DNA from: an uncultured Bacilli bacterium
GTDB taxonomy: Bacteria > Bacillota_I > Bacilli_A > RF39 > UBA660
Reading direction: 5' to 3'
Assembly: GCA_947630885.1 (NCBI GenBank)
Contig: CANRJI010000016.1
Coordinates: 1 to 15,043, forward strand
DNA length: 15,043 nucleotides
Shown one piece after another: positions 7,346 through 14,686 of this stretch (its first letter is position 1; each line of letters begins with the position of its first letter). The translations under genes and the position numbers were made by a program. The notes beneath the pieces were generated by a model. It saw nothing but the letters and a program-made list of their open reading frames with translations, was not told the DNA's origin and searched no databases.

Positions 7346-7722
7346 AATATTTCACTCCTTTCCATTTTATACTCATATTGACATGCACTATCAACTATTT
7401 CATATTTTATATAAATAAAATTATCTTTAACATCAAGTAAAGTTGTTTTAACATTAATATCAACATCATAATTACCATCTTTAACCAAATAATTACAATA
7501 ACTATTTTTTATATTAAAAACAAAAGTATTAATAAAATTATCTTCTTCTCTCTCCATAATAACTTCTTTATTATTAATTTTTATCGTATTTCTAACACCA
7601 TCTGATATATATGTAATTTTATTTTTACTTTTAATTGCCTTTTCATCAAATTCAATCACTTGATTTTCCGTAATATTTTTTAAATATCCTTTAACTTTAA
7701 GCCTAATAAATATCACTTCCAA
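7342..7722 (-). CDS. ywiB: DUF1934 (YwiB-like) calycin-fold protein
   Basis: This is a small beta-rich protein of the DUF1934/YwiB family, directly before argS as in Bacillus subtilis. The pattern LKVKGYLKN...QVIEFDEKA, KITYISDG, NTIKINNKEVIMERE, and a final set of beta strands ending IKYEIVD...YEYKME fits the family's predicted calycin-like barrel. The ligand is unknown. The start is uncertain. TTG at 7722 has AGGTGA five bases upstream, and TTG at 7737 would lie inside the predicted -10. A start at the ATT codon at 7707 would give the usual family N-terminus and has GGAAGTGAT ideally placed. I chose 7722. The gene shares ATGA with argS. Confidence 0.8.
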   Translation of the reverse strand: MEVIFIRLKVKGYLKNITENQVIEFDEKAIKSKNKITYISDGVRNTIKINNKEVIMEREEDNFINTFVFNIKNSYCNYLVKDGNYDVDINVKTTLLDVKDNFIYIKYEIVDSACQYEYKMERSEIL

Positions 7723-7736
7723 ACATTTCACCTGCA

Positions 7737-7765
7737 ATCATATCATAACTTAAAAAAAAATACAA
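7737..7765 (-). promoter_or_regulatory. Promoter of ywiB-argS-rpoE
   Basis: The minus strand has TTGTAT (7765-7760), a 17-base spacer and TATGAT (7742-7737) preceded by TGA, an extended -10. Transcription would begin near 7730, so any start codon upstream of that cannot be used, and the AGGTGA site at 7733-7728 would be partly lost. Confidence 0.65.
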
Positions 7766-7888
7766 CATATTTTAATTAATTTTTAACATAATAATAAATG
7801 CTAAATTAAATCGCTAAAATAAAGGACAAAATTCAAAGTAAATAATTGATATCTTAGCTTCAAAATATAGAAAGGAAGAACACTATTT

Positions 7889-9916
7889 ATGAAGAAAAAA
7901 ATAAAATTAATTGCTAAAATATTAATGATTCCCATAATCATTTTTATTGCCGGACACGTTGCTCTATATACTTATTGTGCTATAACTCCAAAACTTGAAA
8001 TAAATAAATCACAAGGTTACTATTTTTACGATATTAATAACGATTTAGTATCACAAACAAACGACGATTGGGTTTCTTTAAAAGATATTAGTCCTAATCT
8101 TATTAAAGCCACAATTGACACCGAAGACAAATATTTTTATAAGCATCTTGGCTTTGATTATCTAAGAATCATTAAGGCCATTGGAACAAACATTATCAAT
8201 CAAAATAAAAGTGAAGGTGCTTCAACCATAACACAGCAATATGCAAGAAATCTCTTTTTAAGTTTTGAAAAGACATGGAAAAGAAAAATTGATGAAGCCA
8301 TACTAGCTTCTGAATTAGAAGTGCACTACACTAAAGACGAAATACTCGAAGGATACTTAAATACCATCAATTACGGAGGCGTATATGGTATTGAAGCCGC
8401 TTCAAAATATTATTTTGGAAAATCGGCGAAAGATTTAACTCTTGCCGAAGCCTCAATGCTCGCCGGTATTCCACAGTCACCTAGCAATTATTCTCCCGTT
8501 AAAAATTATAATCTTGCTAAAGAGAGACAAAAAATAGTCCTTTTTATGATGAAAAATAATGGAACTATTACTGATAAAGAATACAATGATGTTCTAAATA
8601 CCGACCTCACCATCATTGGTAAAATTGAAAATACCGATCTTAAAAGTATCAATTATTTCCGTGATGCTGTCTTAAATGAACTAAAATCACTTAAAGAAAT
8701 ACCAAAATCAACGATCGAAACAGGTGGTTTAAAAATTTATACAACGCTTGATAAAGAAGCTCAAGAAGACTTAGAAAAAGCAGTCTATAGTTATATAAAC
8801 GATGAAACCAAAGTACAAACTGCTGGTATCATGATGAATCCCAATACCGGTGGTGTTATGGCTCTAATTGGCGGTAACGATTATAATCTTAGTCAATTTA
8901 ATCGAGCCATTAATGCCAAACGCCAAGTTGGTTCGACAATGAAGCCACTACTTTACTATACAGCACTGGAAAGTGGATTTACCTGTTCTTCATCATTTAG
9001 TAGTGAGAGAACAACTTTTACTTTTTCCGCCGGAAAAACATATAGCCCTAAAAATTACAACGACAATTATGCTGAAGGGCCTATTTCCATGGCCGCGGCT
9101 ATATCGTATTCCGATAATATTTACGCTGTAAAAACTCACTTATTTCTTGGCGAAGATATGCTTGTCAATACTTCAAAAAGACTAGGAATAACAAGTAATT
9201 TAAATGCTATTCCATCACTTGCTCTAGGCACCGAAGAAATAAGTTTAATTGAAATGACTGCTAGTTACTCTGCATTTGCTAACTCAGGCTATAAAGTAAT
9301 ACCACATTTTATTAAAAAAGTCGAAGATTCTAATGGAAATATCTTATATGAAAATAAAGAAGAAAAAGAGGCCATCTTAAATTCTAGCCTCACATATATT
9401 TTAAGCGAAATGTTAACTTATACCTACAATAAAAACTTCATCGATTATAATTATCCTACACTCATCTCTTTACTGCCTAACATAACTCATAAGTATGCTA
9501 TTAAATCAGGAACAACTGATACTGACCTTTTAATAATTGGTTATAATAAGGAAGCTGTTCTCGGAATATGGAATGGCTATGATGATAATACCGTCATCGA
9601 ATCAAAAGATTACTCCTATCACAAAAACATATGGATTGATACCATGGAAAGTTATTTTAAAAACCACGAAGCAACATGGTATGATATTCCAAATAATGTT
9701 GTCGGCGTCCTTGTAAATCCGATAACCGGTGTTGTCGCTTCCGAAAATGATCCCAAAAAAGAAATGTTTTTCTACCTTAAAGGAACTGAACCGTCATTAG
9801 ATGCAGGCTATAAAGATTTAGATGCTGTCTTTAAAGAAGAAAATATTATTACGGATGATAATGATAATAATACTAATACCGATAATGATAATGAAAATAA
9901 CGAATCAAATGAATAA
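7889..9916 (+). CDS. Class A penicillin-binding protein (glycosyltransferase 51 + transpeptidase)
   Basis: This bifunctional peptidoglycan synthase is anchored in the membrane and faces outward. Residues 8-30 are the signal anchor. Residues about 55-225 are the GT51 domain: TEDKYFYKHLGFD with the catalytic-type E79, then GASTITQQYARNLFL, KRKIDEAILASELE and a NTINYGG motif. Residues about 310-600 are the penicillin-binding transpeptidase with S349-T-M-K352, S408-D-N410 and K539-S-G541. At 675 residues it is a compact PBP1A/1B type. The C-terminal 25 residues are almost pure Asp, Asn, Glu and Thr, encoded by GATAAT-like repeats. The site AAGGAAG lies about ten bases before the ATG; no clear promoter was identified in 7738-7888. 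It shows the organism has a cell wall. Confidence 0.95.
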   Translation: MKKKIKLIAKILMIPIIIFIAGHVALYTYCAITPKLEINKSQGYYFYDINNDLVSQTNDDWVSLKDISPNLIKATIDTEDKYFYKHLGFDYLRIIKAIGTNIINQNKSEGASTITQQYARNLFLSFEKTWKRKIDEAILASELEVHYTKDEILEGYLNTINYGGVYGIEAASKYYFGKSAKDLTLAEASMLAGIPQSPSNYSPVKNYNLAKERQKIVLFMMKNNGTITDKEYNDVLNTDLTIIGKIENTDLKSINYFRDAVLNELKSLKEIPKSTIETGGLKIYTTLDKEAQEDLEKAVYSYINDETKVQTAGIMMNPNTGGVMALIGGNDYNLSQFNRAINAKRQVGSTMKPLLYYTALESGFTCSSSFSSERTTFTFSAGKTYSPKNYNDNYAEGPISMAAAISYSDNIYAVKTHLFLGEDMLVNTSKRLGITSNLNAIPSLALGTEEISLIEMTASYSAFANSGYKVIPHFIKKVEDSNGNILYENKEEKEAILNSSLTYILSEMLTYTYNKNFIDYNYPTLISLLPNITHKYAIKSGTTDTDLLIIGYNKEAVLGIWNGYDDNTVIESKDYSYHKNIWIDTMESYFKNHEATWYDIPNNVVGVLVNPITGVVASENDPKKEMFFYLKGTEPSLDAGYKDLDAVFKEENIITDDNDNNTNTDNDNENNESNE

Positions 9917-9952
9917 AAATACTATGAATGCATAATGTTCATAGTATTTTTT
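9916..9952 (+). terminator. Bidirectional terminator between the PBP gene and the convergent prfA operon
   Basis: The stem AATACTATGAA (9918-9928) pairs perfectly with TTCATAGTATT (9938-9948) around the loop TGCATAATG. A run of T follows on the plus strand (9947-9952), and a run of A precedes it (9915-9919), giving a U tract on the minus strand. It starts at the last base of the PBP stop codon and lies ten bases beyond the minus-strand stop at 9962. Confidence 0.9.
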
Positions 9953-9961
9953 GTAATTTAT

Positions 9962-10255
9962 TTATATGCCATATAAATCATGGTTAAATAGAAAAGCAAT
10001 AACCAAAATAACTAATAAAATAAGTGCAAGCATTATATAAAACGAGCCTGAATGCTTATCATTATCCCACTCTTTTCCATCACGATATATTTTGTTACAC
10101 GTATCCGTATCGCGGTAACCTTTTTCGTATTTATCACAAGCATCCATTGTTCCATCGACATATTTTTTAGTTTTTTTGCAATAATACCTTGCTCCACTTA
10201 CTGCTCCATCAACTTTCTTTTTTTCATCCAAATATTTGCATCTATTACAACCCAT
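9962..10255 (-). CDS. Small Cys-rich protein with C-terminal membrane helix
   Basis: This 97-residue protein has two parts. Residues 1-60 carry CNRC (C3, C6), C26 in ARYYCKKTKKYVDG, C40 and C53, a spacing that could form a small metal-binding or disulfide fold. Residues 71-90 (FYIMLALILLVILVIAFLF) form one membrane helix followed by a seven-residue tail. With no signal peptide, a tail-anchored topology with the Cys part in the cytoplasm is likely, though this is inferred. The site GAGGTGA lies five bases before ATG and begins right after the prmC stop, so it is translated as part of the prfA operon. I do not recognise a named family. Confidence 0.8.
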   Translation of the reverse strand: MGCNRCKYLDEKKKVDGAVSGARYYCKKTKKYVDGTMDACDKYEKGYRDTDTCNKIYRDGKEWDNDKHSGSFYIMLALILLVILVIAFLFNHDLYGI

Positions 10256-10265
10256 CTACTTCACC

Positions 10266-10991
10266 TCATAGCAAATTACTTATAAAAACATATCTATCTT
10301 TATTACTATAATCTTTTTCCACTTTGACACTAATATCATCATTAAAATACTTATAAGCCATTTTTTCGATAGCTTGTCCCTGTTTTTCACCAATTTCCAA
10401 AGCAATAATAAATTTATTATTTAAATATCTTTGACACTCCTTAAGAATTAAATTATAAAAGTATAGTCCTTCATCGTCTGCATATAAAGCTATATGAGGT
10501 TCATTATTTTTAACTACCTCCATAATTTCCTCATCATAGGCAATATAAGGAGGATTACTAATAATAACATCATATTTATTATTAACATTCGAAAAAACAT
10601 CACTTTGATAAAAAGTTACATTTGTCATATTAAGTTCACTGTTTTTTCTAGCAACATCTAGAGCATCTTCAGAAATATCAATGCCTTCAATATCACAATC
10701 AATAATTTTTTTTAATGCTATAGCAATACAACCACTACCAGTTCCAATATCTAAAATTGAAACTTTTTCATCAAAATACTTATTAATTAGTTTTACCGTT
10801 TTCTCCACGAGTAATTCCGTCTCAAATCTAGGGATTAATACCTTCTTATTGACCATAATTTCATTACCATAAAAATTAACATTTCCTACAATATATTGAA
10901 CTGGTTCACCTTTTTTTAACCTTGAAAGACCTTCTTCATATCTATCACTAGGTAAATATTTTTTTAAATATTGTAAATCACTATTTTTCAT
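10266..10991 (-). CDS. prmC: Peptide chain release factor N5-glutamine methyltransferase
   Basis: PrmC transfers a methyl group from S-adenosylmethionine to the Gln of the GGQ motif in release factors, improving termination. Visible motifs are GEPVQYIVGNVNFYG (28-42), VLIPRFETELLVE (51-63), the SAM-binding DIGTGSGCIAIAL (81-93) and the catalytic NPPY at 146-149. The N-terminal helical domain is about 40 residues shorter than in E. coli or B. subtilis enzymes (241 against about 280), but the catalytic part is complete. The start ATG has AAAGGA eight bases upstream inside the preceding gene, overlapping it by 11 bases. Its substrate gene prfA is two genes upstream in the same operon. Confidence 0.93.
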   Translation of the reverse strand: MKNSDLQYLKKYLPSDRYEEGLSRLKKGEPVQYIVGNVNFYGNEIMVNKKVLIPRFETELLVEKTVKLINKYFDEKVSILDIGTGSGCIAIALKKIIDCDIEGIDISEDALDVARKNSELNMTNVTFYQSDVFSNVNNKYDVIISNPPYIAYDEEIMEVVKNNEPHIALYADDEGLYFYNLILKECQRYLNNKFIIALEIGEKQGQAIEKMAYKYFNDDISVKVEKDYSNKDRYVFISNLL

Positions 10992-11235
10992 ACATATTTT
11001 CCTTTTGAAGTACTAATTTTTTAGCTTTCGATTCTAAATCATCAGCATTTATAAACTTAATTTCGCTAGTATTATATCTCGCATGAAATAAAAATTTCCC
11101 AATATCAATAATTTCAAAATGCTTAGCTACCTTTTGACACTGATAACACCATAAATTTTTAACATGCCCATATTTATGCAAATCAGATTTAAAATGTATT
11201 ATCGAAAAAACGTTACCACAATCTAAACACACCAA
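10981..11235 (-). CDS. Small zinc-ribbon protein between prfA and prmC
   Basis: This 84-residue protein has two CxxC knuckles: C3-L-D-C6 at the very start and C30-Y-Q-C33 in NLWCYQCQ. This is a typical four-cysteine zinc-ribbon arrangement. The rest (KHFEIIDIGKFLFHARYNTSEIKF) is beta-rich, then a basic helix. No catalytic motif is visible. The start is poorly supported: TTG (11235) or GTG (11232) without a recognisable ribosome site, because a stop codon lies three codons upstream. It lies 31 bases after prfA and overlaps prmC by 11 bases, so it is co-transcribed with termination genes. A role in translation is guessed only from context. Confidence 0.7.
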   Translation of the reverse strand: MVCLDCGNVFSIIHFKSDLHKYGHVKNLWCYQCQKVAKHFEIIDIGKFLFHARYNTSEIKFINADDLESKAKKLVLQKENMYEK

Positions 11236-11266
11236 ATCTGATCATACATAGGCTTTTTTATCACAA

Positions 11267-12331
11267 CTATATTTCACTTTCCTCAAGTTTTTTCTTTTGA
11301 TCAGCATTAATAAGAGCCTCTATAATACCACCAAGTTCCCCATTTTCCATAACTCTATCTAAATTCATGGAAGTATAACCAATTCTATGATCAGTTATTC
11401 TATTTTGTGGATAATTGTAAGTTCTTATCTTTTCGCTTCTATCACCTGTACCAATTTTAACCTTTCTTTCCGCTGCCTCTTTTTCTTCCTGTTCTCTAAG
11501 TTTCATATCGTATAGACGTGTCTTTAATATCTTAAAAGCAAGTTCCTTATTCTTAATTTGGCTACGCTCCGTCTGTGAATAAACAATAATACCCGTAGGA
11601 ATATGTGTTAGTCTTACAGCACTGTCAGTTGTGTTAACTCCTTGTCCACCACATCCACTACTTCTCGTAATATCAATTCTAACCTCCGATTCATCAAGTT
11701 CAAAATCAAATTCTTCAGCTTCTGGCATAACCAGAACAGTCGCAGTACTAGTATGAACTCTACCTTGACTTTCAGTCGCAGGAACTCTTTGTACTCTATG
11801 AACACCACTTTCATATTTTAATTTTGAATAGACACTGTCACCCTTAACCATAAATTCAATTTGTGAATAACCACCAGCGGTTCCTTCTTCAGCATTCAAT
11901 ATCTCAATCTTCCATCCTTCATTAGAAGCATATCGACTGTACATATCAAAAAGATCACCCGCAAAAATATTAGCTTCGTCTCCTCCTGCTGCACCTCTAA
12001 TTTCGACAATGACATTCTTTTCATCGTTAGGATCATGAGGAATTAAAAGGATTTCTAATTTTTCCTCAATCTTTGCCTTTTCTTCTTCTGCCTTCGTTAG
12101 TTCCTCTCTAGCAAAAGAAGCCATGTCTTTATCGTGAAGCATTTCTTTTGCTTCCTCAATATCTGCTAAAACTTTTTTATATTTATAATATACATCAACC
12201 GTTTTTTCAAGATTAGTTCTCTCTTTCGAAAGTTCTGTCATTCTTTTTACATTAGATACAATATCTGGTTTCGATAATTCACTATTAATTTCTTCATAAC
12301 GCTTCGTAATTGCTTCAAGTCTCTCTATCAT
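11267..12331 (-). CDS. prfA: Peptide chain release factor 1
   Basis: RF1 recognises UAA and UAG in the ribosomal A site and triggers peptide release. Residues 1-95 are the helical domain 1. QRVPATESQGRVH contains the P-A-T stop-recognition tripeptide (184-186) that distinguishes RF1 from RF2. SSGCGGQGVN carries the GGQ motif at 228-230, whose Gln is the PrmC methylation site. The length of 354 is standard. The ATG has GAGGGA seven bases upstream. It is the first gene of the operon prfA, zinc-ribbon, prmC, Cys-rich membrane protein, with its own promoter at 12356-12384. Confidence 0.97.
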   Translation of the reverse strand: MIERLEAITKRYEEINSELSKPDIVSNVKRMTELSKERTNLEKTVDVYYKYKKVLADIEEAKEMLHDKDMASFAREELTKAEEEKAKIEEKLEILLIPHDPNDEKNVIVEIRGAAGGDEANIFAGDLFDMYSRYASNEGWKIEILNAEEGTAGGYSQIEFMVKGDSVYSKLKYESGVHRVQRVPATESQGRVHTSTATVLVMPEAEEFDFELDESEVRIDITRSSGCGGQGVNTTDSAVRLTHIPTGIIVYSQTERSQIKNKELAFKILKTRLYDMKLREQEEKEAAERKVKIGTGDRSEKIRTYNYPQNRITDHRIGYTSMNLDRVMENGELGGIIEALINADQKKKLEESEI

Positions 12332-12355
12332 AAATTATCCCTCTTTCTTATAATT

Positions 12356-12384
12356 ATTATAACATCACATCATTTAAATGTAAA
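12356..12384 (-). promoter_or_regulatory. Promoter of the prfA operon
   Basis: The minus strand has TTTACA (12384-12379), exactly 17 bases, then TATAAT (12361-12356) preceded by TGT, an extended -10. Transcription would start near 12349, leaving a leader of about 18 bases. No terminator hairpin was seen between the upstream repair gene and prfA, so read-through is possible. Confidence 0.8.
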
Positions 12385-12388
12385 TTAT

Positions 12389-13051
12389 CTATTTTCTTTT
12401 TAATTTATTCAAATATTCCTTATCTTCAATACTTACTCGATATGACTCTCTTATCTTCTGAATAGCTTTGTTATGTGTAAACTTATCTAATTTATTATTG
12501 GTAATGTAATTAATTGTTATCTTTGGAAACTTAATATAACAAATTGATATAAGCCACGAAACTGCCATTTGTACATAATAATCATTAGTACCGTATTCAT
12601 CTGTCAAAGCAAAAATATCACTTAATCGTTGTTCTTCTATATAATAAGAAAGTATTAAAACAAAACATAACCTTTTTACCCATAAATTAGAACTACCTAT
12701 GTTATCATTTATATATTTCCAAAAATAATCTTTATTTTTTCCTACAATCTTATATTCCGAACAAAATAAATCACAACTGGCCCAATTATTAATAATTGTT
12801 TTAAAAGCATCTAAGTATTTAATGCTTTCATCCAAATCCTTAATATTACAAACGATAAAGCCATACAAAGTAATTTCTTCATAATATGTCTTCCCAAGTA
12901 TCTTTAAAAATTCTCTATAATTACCTTTACTAATTTCTTTTGCTATTCGCTTTAACATAGGTGTTTTAATTCCAATTACTTTGCTTTCGATACCTAATCC
13001 CTTATGAAATTTACTATATTTAATATCTCTATTATCAAATAAAAATTTCAT
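12389..13051 (-). CDS. AlkD-like DNA alkylation repair protein
   Basis: This is a HEAT-like repeat DNA glycosylase-type protein (COG4912) that would remove alkylated bases. It is all helical. W90 and D94 (NNWASCD), R127 and W166 match by spacing the W109, D113, R148 and W187 of Bacillus cereus AlkD, recalled from the literature. The C-terminal THNKAIQKIRESYRVS is family-typical. The chosen ATG has only a weak site (AATGAG). In-frame codons before it back to 13093 read like the family's usual first helix (NWNESNYNEF), yet offer no ATG, GTG or TTG. The true 5' end may be damaged or unusual. The length is 220 residues against about 230 usual. Confidence 0.85.
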   Translation of the reverse strand: MKFLFDNRDIKYSKFHKGLGIESKVIGIKTPMLKRIAKEISKGNYREFLKILGKTYYEEITLYGFIVCNIKDLDESIKYLDAFKTIINNWASCDLFCSEYKIVGKNKDYFWKYINDNIGSSNLWVKRLCFVLILSYYIEEQRLSDIFALTDEYGTNDYYVQMAVSWLISICYIKFPKITINYITNNKLDKFTHNKAIQKIRESYRVSIEDKEYLNKLKRK

Positions 13052-13180
13052 AAACTCATTATAATTACTTTCATTCCAATTATCTCTTATAAGCTATTGA
13101 ATTAGCAAAGAAATAACATAATCATTAAACAATATCATATTAGTAAAATACAATATTTAAATTAACAACATCAAAATTAT

Positions 13181-13209
13181 TTGACAACCCACATAAAATA
13201 TATTATAAT
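13181..13209 (+). promoter_or_regulatory. Promoter of tyrS
   Basis: Consensus TTGACA (13181-13186), a spacer of 17 bases and consensus TATAAT (13204-13209) give a housekeeping sigma promoter of full consensus strength. The predicted start is near 13216, about 226 bases before the tyrS ATG, leaving room for the T-box leader. Confidence 0.92.
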
Positions 13210-13215
13210 CAAAGT

Positions 13216-13422
13216 GAAATTTATTAGATGACGACTAGTATTAGTAGTTATTTTATATAGCTTTCAAGAGAGTCAGTATTTGGTGCAAACTGATAAGCCT
13301 AAAATAACGAATTACCCACTACGAGTCTAATCGGCTAAAACCGTTATCGATAAGAGGCAATATAAAATATTGTAAATAAAGGTGGTACCACGACATTTCG
13401 TCCTTTTGGTATCACTTTTTTT
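13216..13422 (+). ncRNA. Tyrosine T-box leader (riboswitch) of tyrS
   Basis: This RNA senses uncharged tRNA-Tyr. Stem I is visible: GTTATTTTA (13247-13255) pairs with TAAAATAAC (13300-13308). It is flanked by the S-turn halves AGTA (13243-13246) and GAA (13309-13311). The specifier codon TAC at 13313-13315 follows directly, and a second TAC at 13320-13322 lies nearby. The distal loops AGAGAG and TGGTGCAAA are canonical. The T-box sequence AAAGGTGGTACCACG (13378-13392) contains the bulge that pairs with the tRNA acceptor end. The antiterminator uses AAAGG with CCTTT (13402-13406). Uncharged tRNA-Tyr binding would allow transcription into tyrS. The specifier matches the downstream enzyme. Confidence 0.95.
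13382..13422 (+). terminator. Regulated terminator of the tyrS T-box
   Basis: GTGGTACCA (13382-13390) pairs with TGGTATCAC (13407-13415) with one G-U pair, followed by T (13416-13422). It is mutually exclusive with the antiterminator, because both use the GGTGG and CCTTTTGG segments. Confidence 0.9.
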
Positions 13423-13441
13423 ATCTAAAGGAGGATAAAAT

Positions 13442-14659
13442 ATGAAATTGTACGAAGATTTAACATGGAGAGGTTTAATTAAAGATACCGCTGGAGATAA
13501 CCTCGAAGAGATTTTAAATGGAAAGCCCATAACTTTTTATTGGGGAACGGATCCAACTGCTGATAGTCTCCATATCGGACATTACTCATCTCTCGTCACC
13601 GCCAAAAGGCTTGCCAAATATGGTCATCACCCCATTCTATTATGTGGAGGAGCAACAGGAAGAATCGGTGATCCAAGACCAACTGCCGAAAGAGAAATAT
13701 TAGATTATGATGTAATAGATCATAATATTACCAAAATAAGAGAACAAATAAATCGTCTCTTGGACGGTAAAGCCGAATTAGTAGATAATTATACCTGGAC
13801 CAAAGATTACAGTTTTCTCGAATTTTTACGAGATATAGGGAAATATATCAATGTCAATTATATGATTAATAAAGATATAATTGCTCGAAGACTAGAAAGT
13901 GGTATAACTTATGCCGAGTTTTCTTATATGCTATTACAAGGATACGATTTTCTCCATCTATATGAAGAAAAAAATTGCATTTTACAAGTTGAAGGATCCG
14001 ATCAATGGGGTAACATCACAACTGGTATCGAATTAATAAAAAAGAAATTAGGTAAAGAAGCTTATGCTTTTACCATGCCACTTATTCTCGATGAAAATGG
14101 TAAAAAGTTTGGAAAATCTGAAGGTAATGCCCTTTGGCTAGATAAAAATAAAACTTCACCATATGAAATTTACCAATATCTAATCAATACCAGTGATACC
14201 AAAGTATTAGAATATCTAAAAGTATATACTTTCTTATCCAAAGAAGAAATCGAAGAAGTAATGAAAAAACACGAAGAAGCAAAAGAAAAAAGGATAGCCC
14301 AAAAAACTCTTGCTTACGAAGTAGTAAAAGATATTCACTCTAAAGAAGATGCCCAAATTGCTAAAAAAATATCTGAGTCTCTATTTTCTGGTAACATTAA
14401 AGATTTAAGCGATGAAGAAATAAATTTAGCTTTTAAAGGAATTGTCACAATATCATCATCTGAAGACACTATCTTAAACATTCTTGTGAATAATAATGTT
14501 GCTTCTTCGCGAAGAGAAGCTCGTGAATTTTTAAATGCCAATGCCATAACCCTTGATGGTGAAATTATAAATGATGAAAATTACATTATAACCAAAGAAA
14601 AGAACACACACATTTTAAGAAGAGGTAAGAAAAAATACTATCTAATAAAAATGAACTAG
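13442..14659 (+). CDS. tyrS: Tyrosyl-tRNA synthetase
   Basis: This class I synthetase charges tRNA-Tyr in the cytoplasm. The Rossmann fold starts FYWGTDPTADSLHIGHYSS with HIGH at 44-47. ATGRIGDPR (71-79) and GSDQWGNITTG (185-195) are the family's substrate-binding stretches. KKFGKSEGNALWL carries the KMSKS loop as KFGKS (222-226). An S4 RNA-binding domain (VASSRREAREFL...) occupies about 345-395. At 405 residues it is of the bacterial TyrS type. AAGGAGG lies seven bases before ATG. It is a single-gene unit with its own T-box leader upstream and terminator downstream. No paralogue was seen. Confidence 0.97.
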   Translation: MKLYEDLTWRGLIKDTAGDNLEEILNGKPITFYWGTDPTADSLHIGHYSSLVTAKRLAKYGHHPILLCGGATGRIGDPRPTAEREILDYDVIDHNITKIREQINRLLDGKAELVDNYTWTKDYSFLEFLRDIGKYINVNYMINKDIIARRLESGITYAEFSYMLLQGYDFLHLYEEKNCILQVEGSDQWGNITTGIELIKKKLGKEAYAFTMPLILDENGKKFGKSEGNALWLDKNKTSPYEIYQYLINTSDTKVLEYLKVYTFLSKEEIEEVMKKHEEAKEKRIAQKTLAYEVVKDIHSKEDAQIAKKISESLFSGNIKDLSDEEINLAFKGIVTISSSEDTILNILVNNNVASSRREAREFLNANAITLDGEIINDENYIITKEKNTHILRRGKKKYYLIKMN

Positions 14660-14686
14660 GGTAACCATATACCATAGTTCTTTTTT
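14653..14686 (+). terminator. Terminator of tyrS
   Basis: GAACTA (14653-14658) pairs with TAGTTC (14675-14680). After one mismatch GGTA pairs with TACC. Six T follow at 14681-14686. The tyrS stop codon TAG (14657-14659) lies inside the 5' arm. Confidence 0.85.

Noticed and set aside
9850..9916. GATAAT-like repeats at the 3' end of the PBP gene as a mobile or CRISPR-like repeat
   Set aside because: They are in-frame low-complexity codons for an Asp/Asn tail, with no spacers or regular period.
10052..10285. Hydrophobic plus-strand frame opposite the Cys-rich gene
   Set aside because: It is an antisense shadow: the minus-strand frame has an ideal ribosome site and operon position.
11614..11814. 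Minus-strand frame inside prfA
   Set aside because: It overlaps RF1 in another frame, across the GGQ and PAT motifs, so it is a shadow of a conserved gene.
13327..13530. Minus-strand frame across the T-box leader and start of tyrS
   Set aside because: It is antisense to the riboswitch and tyrS and has no ribosome site.
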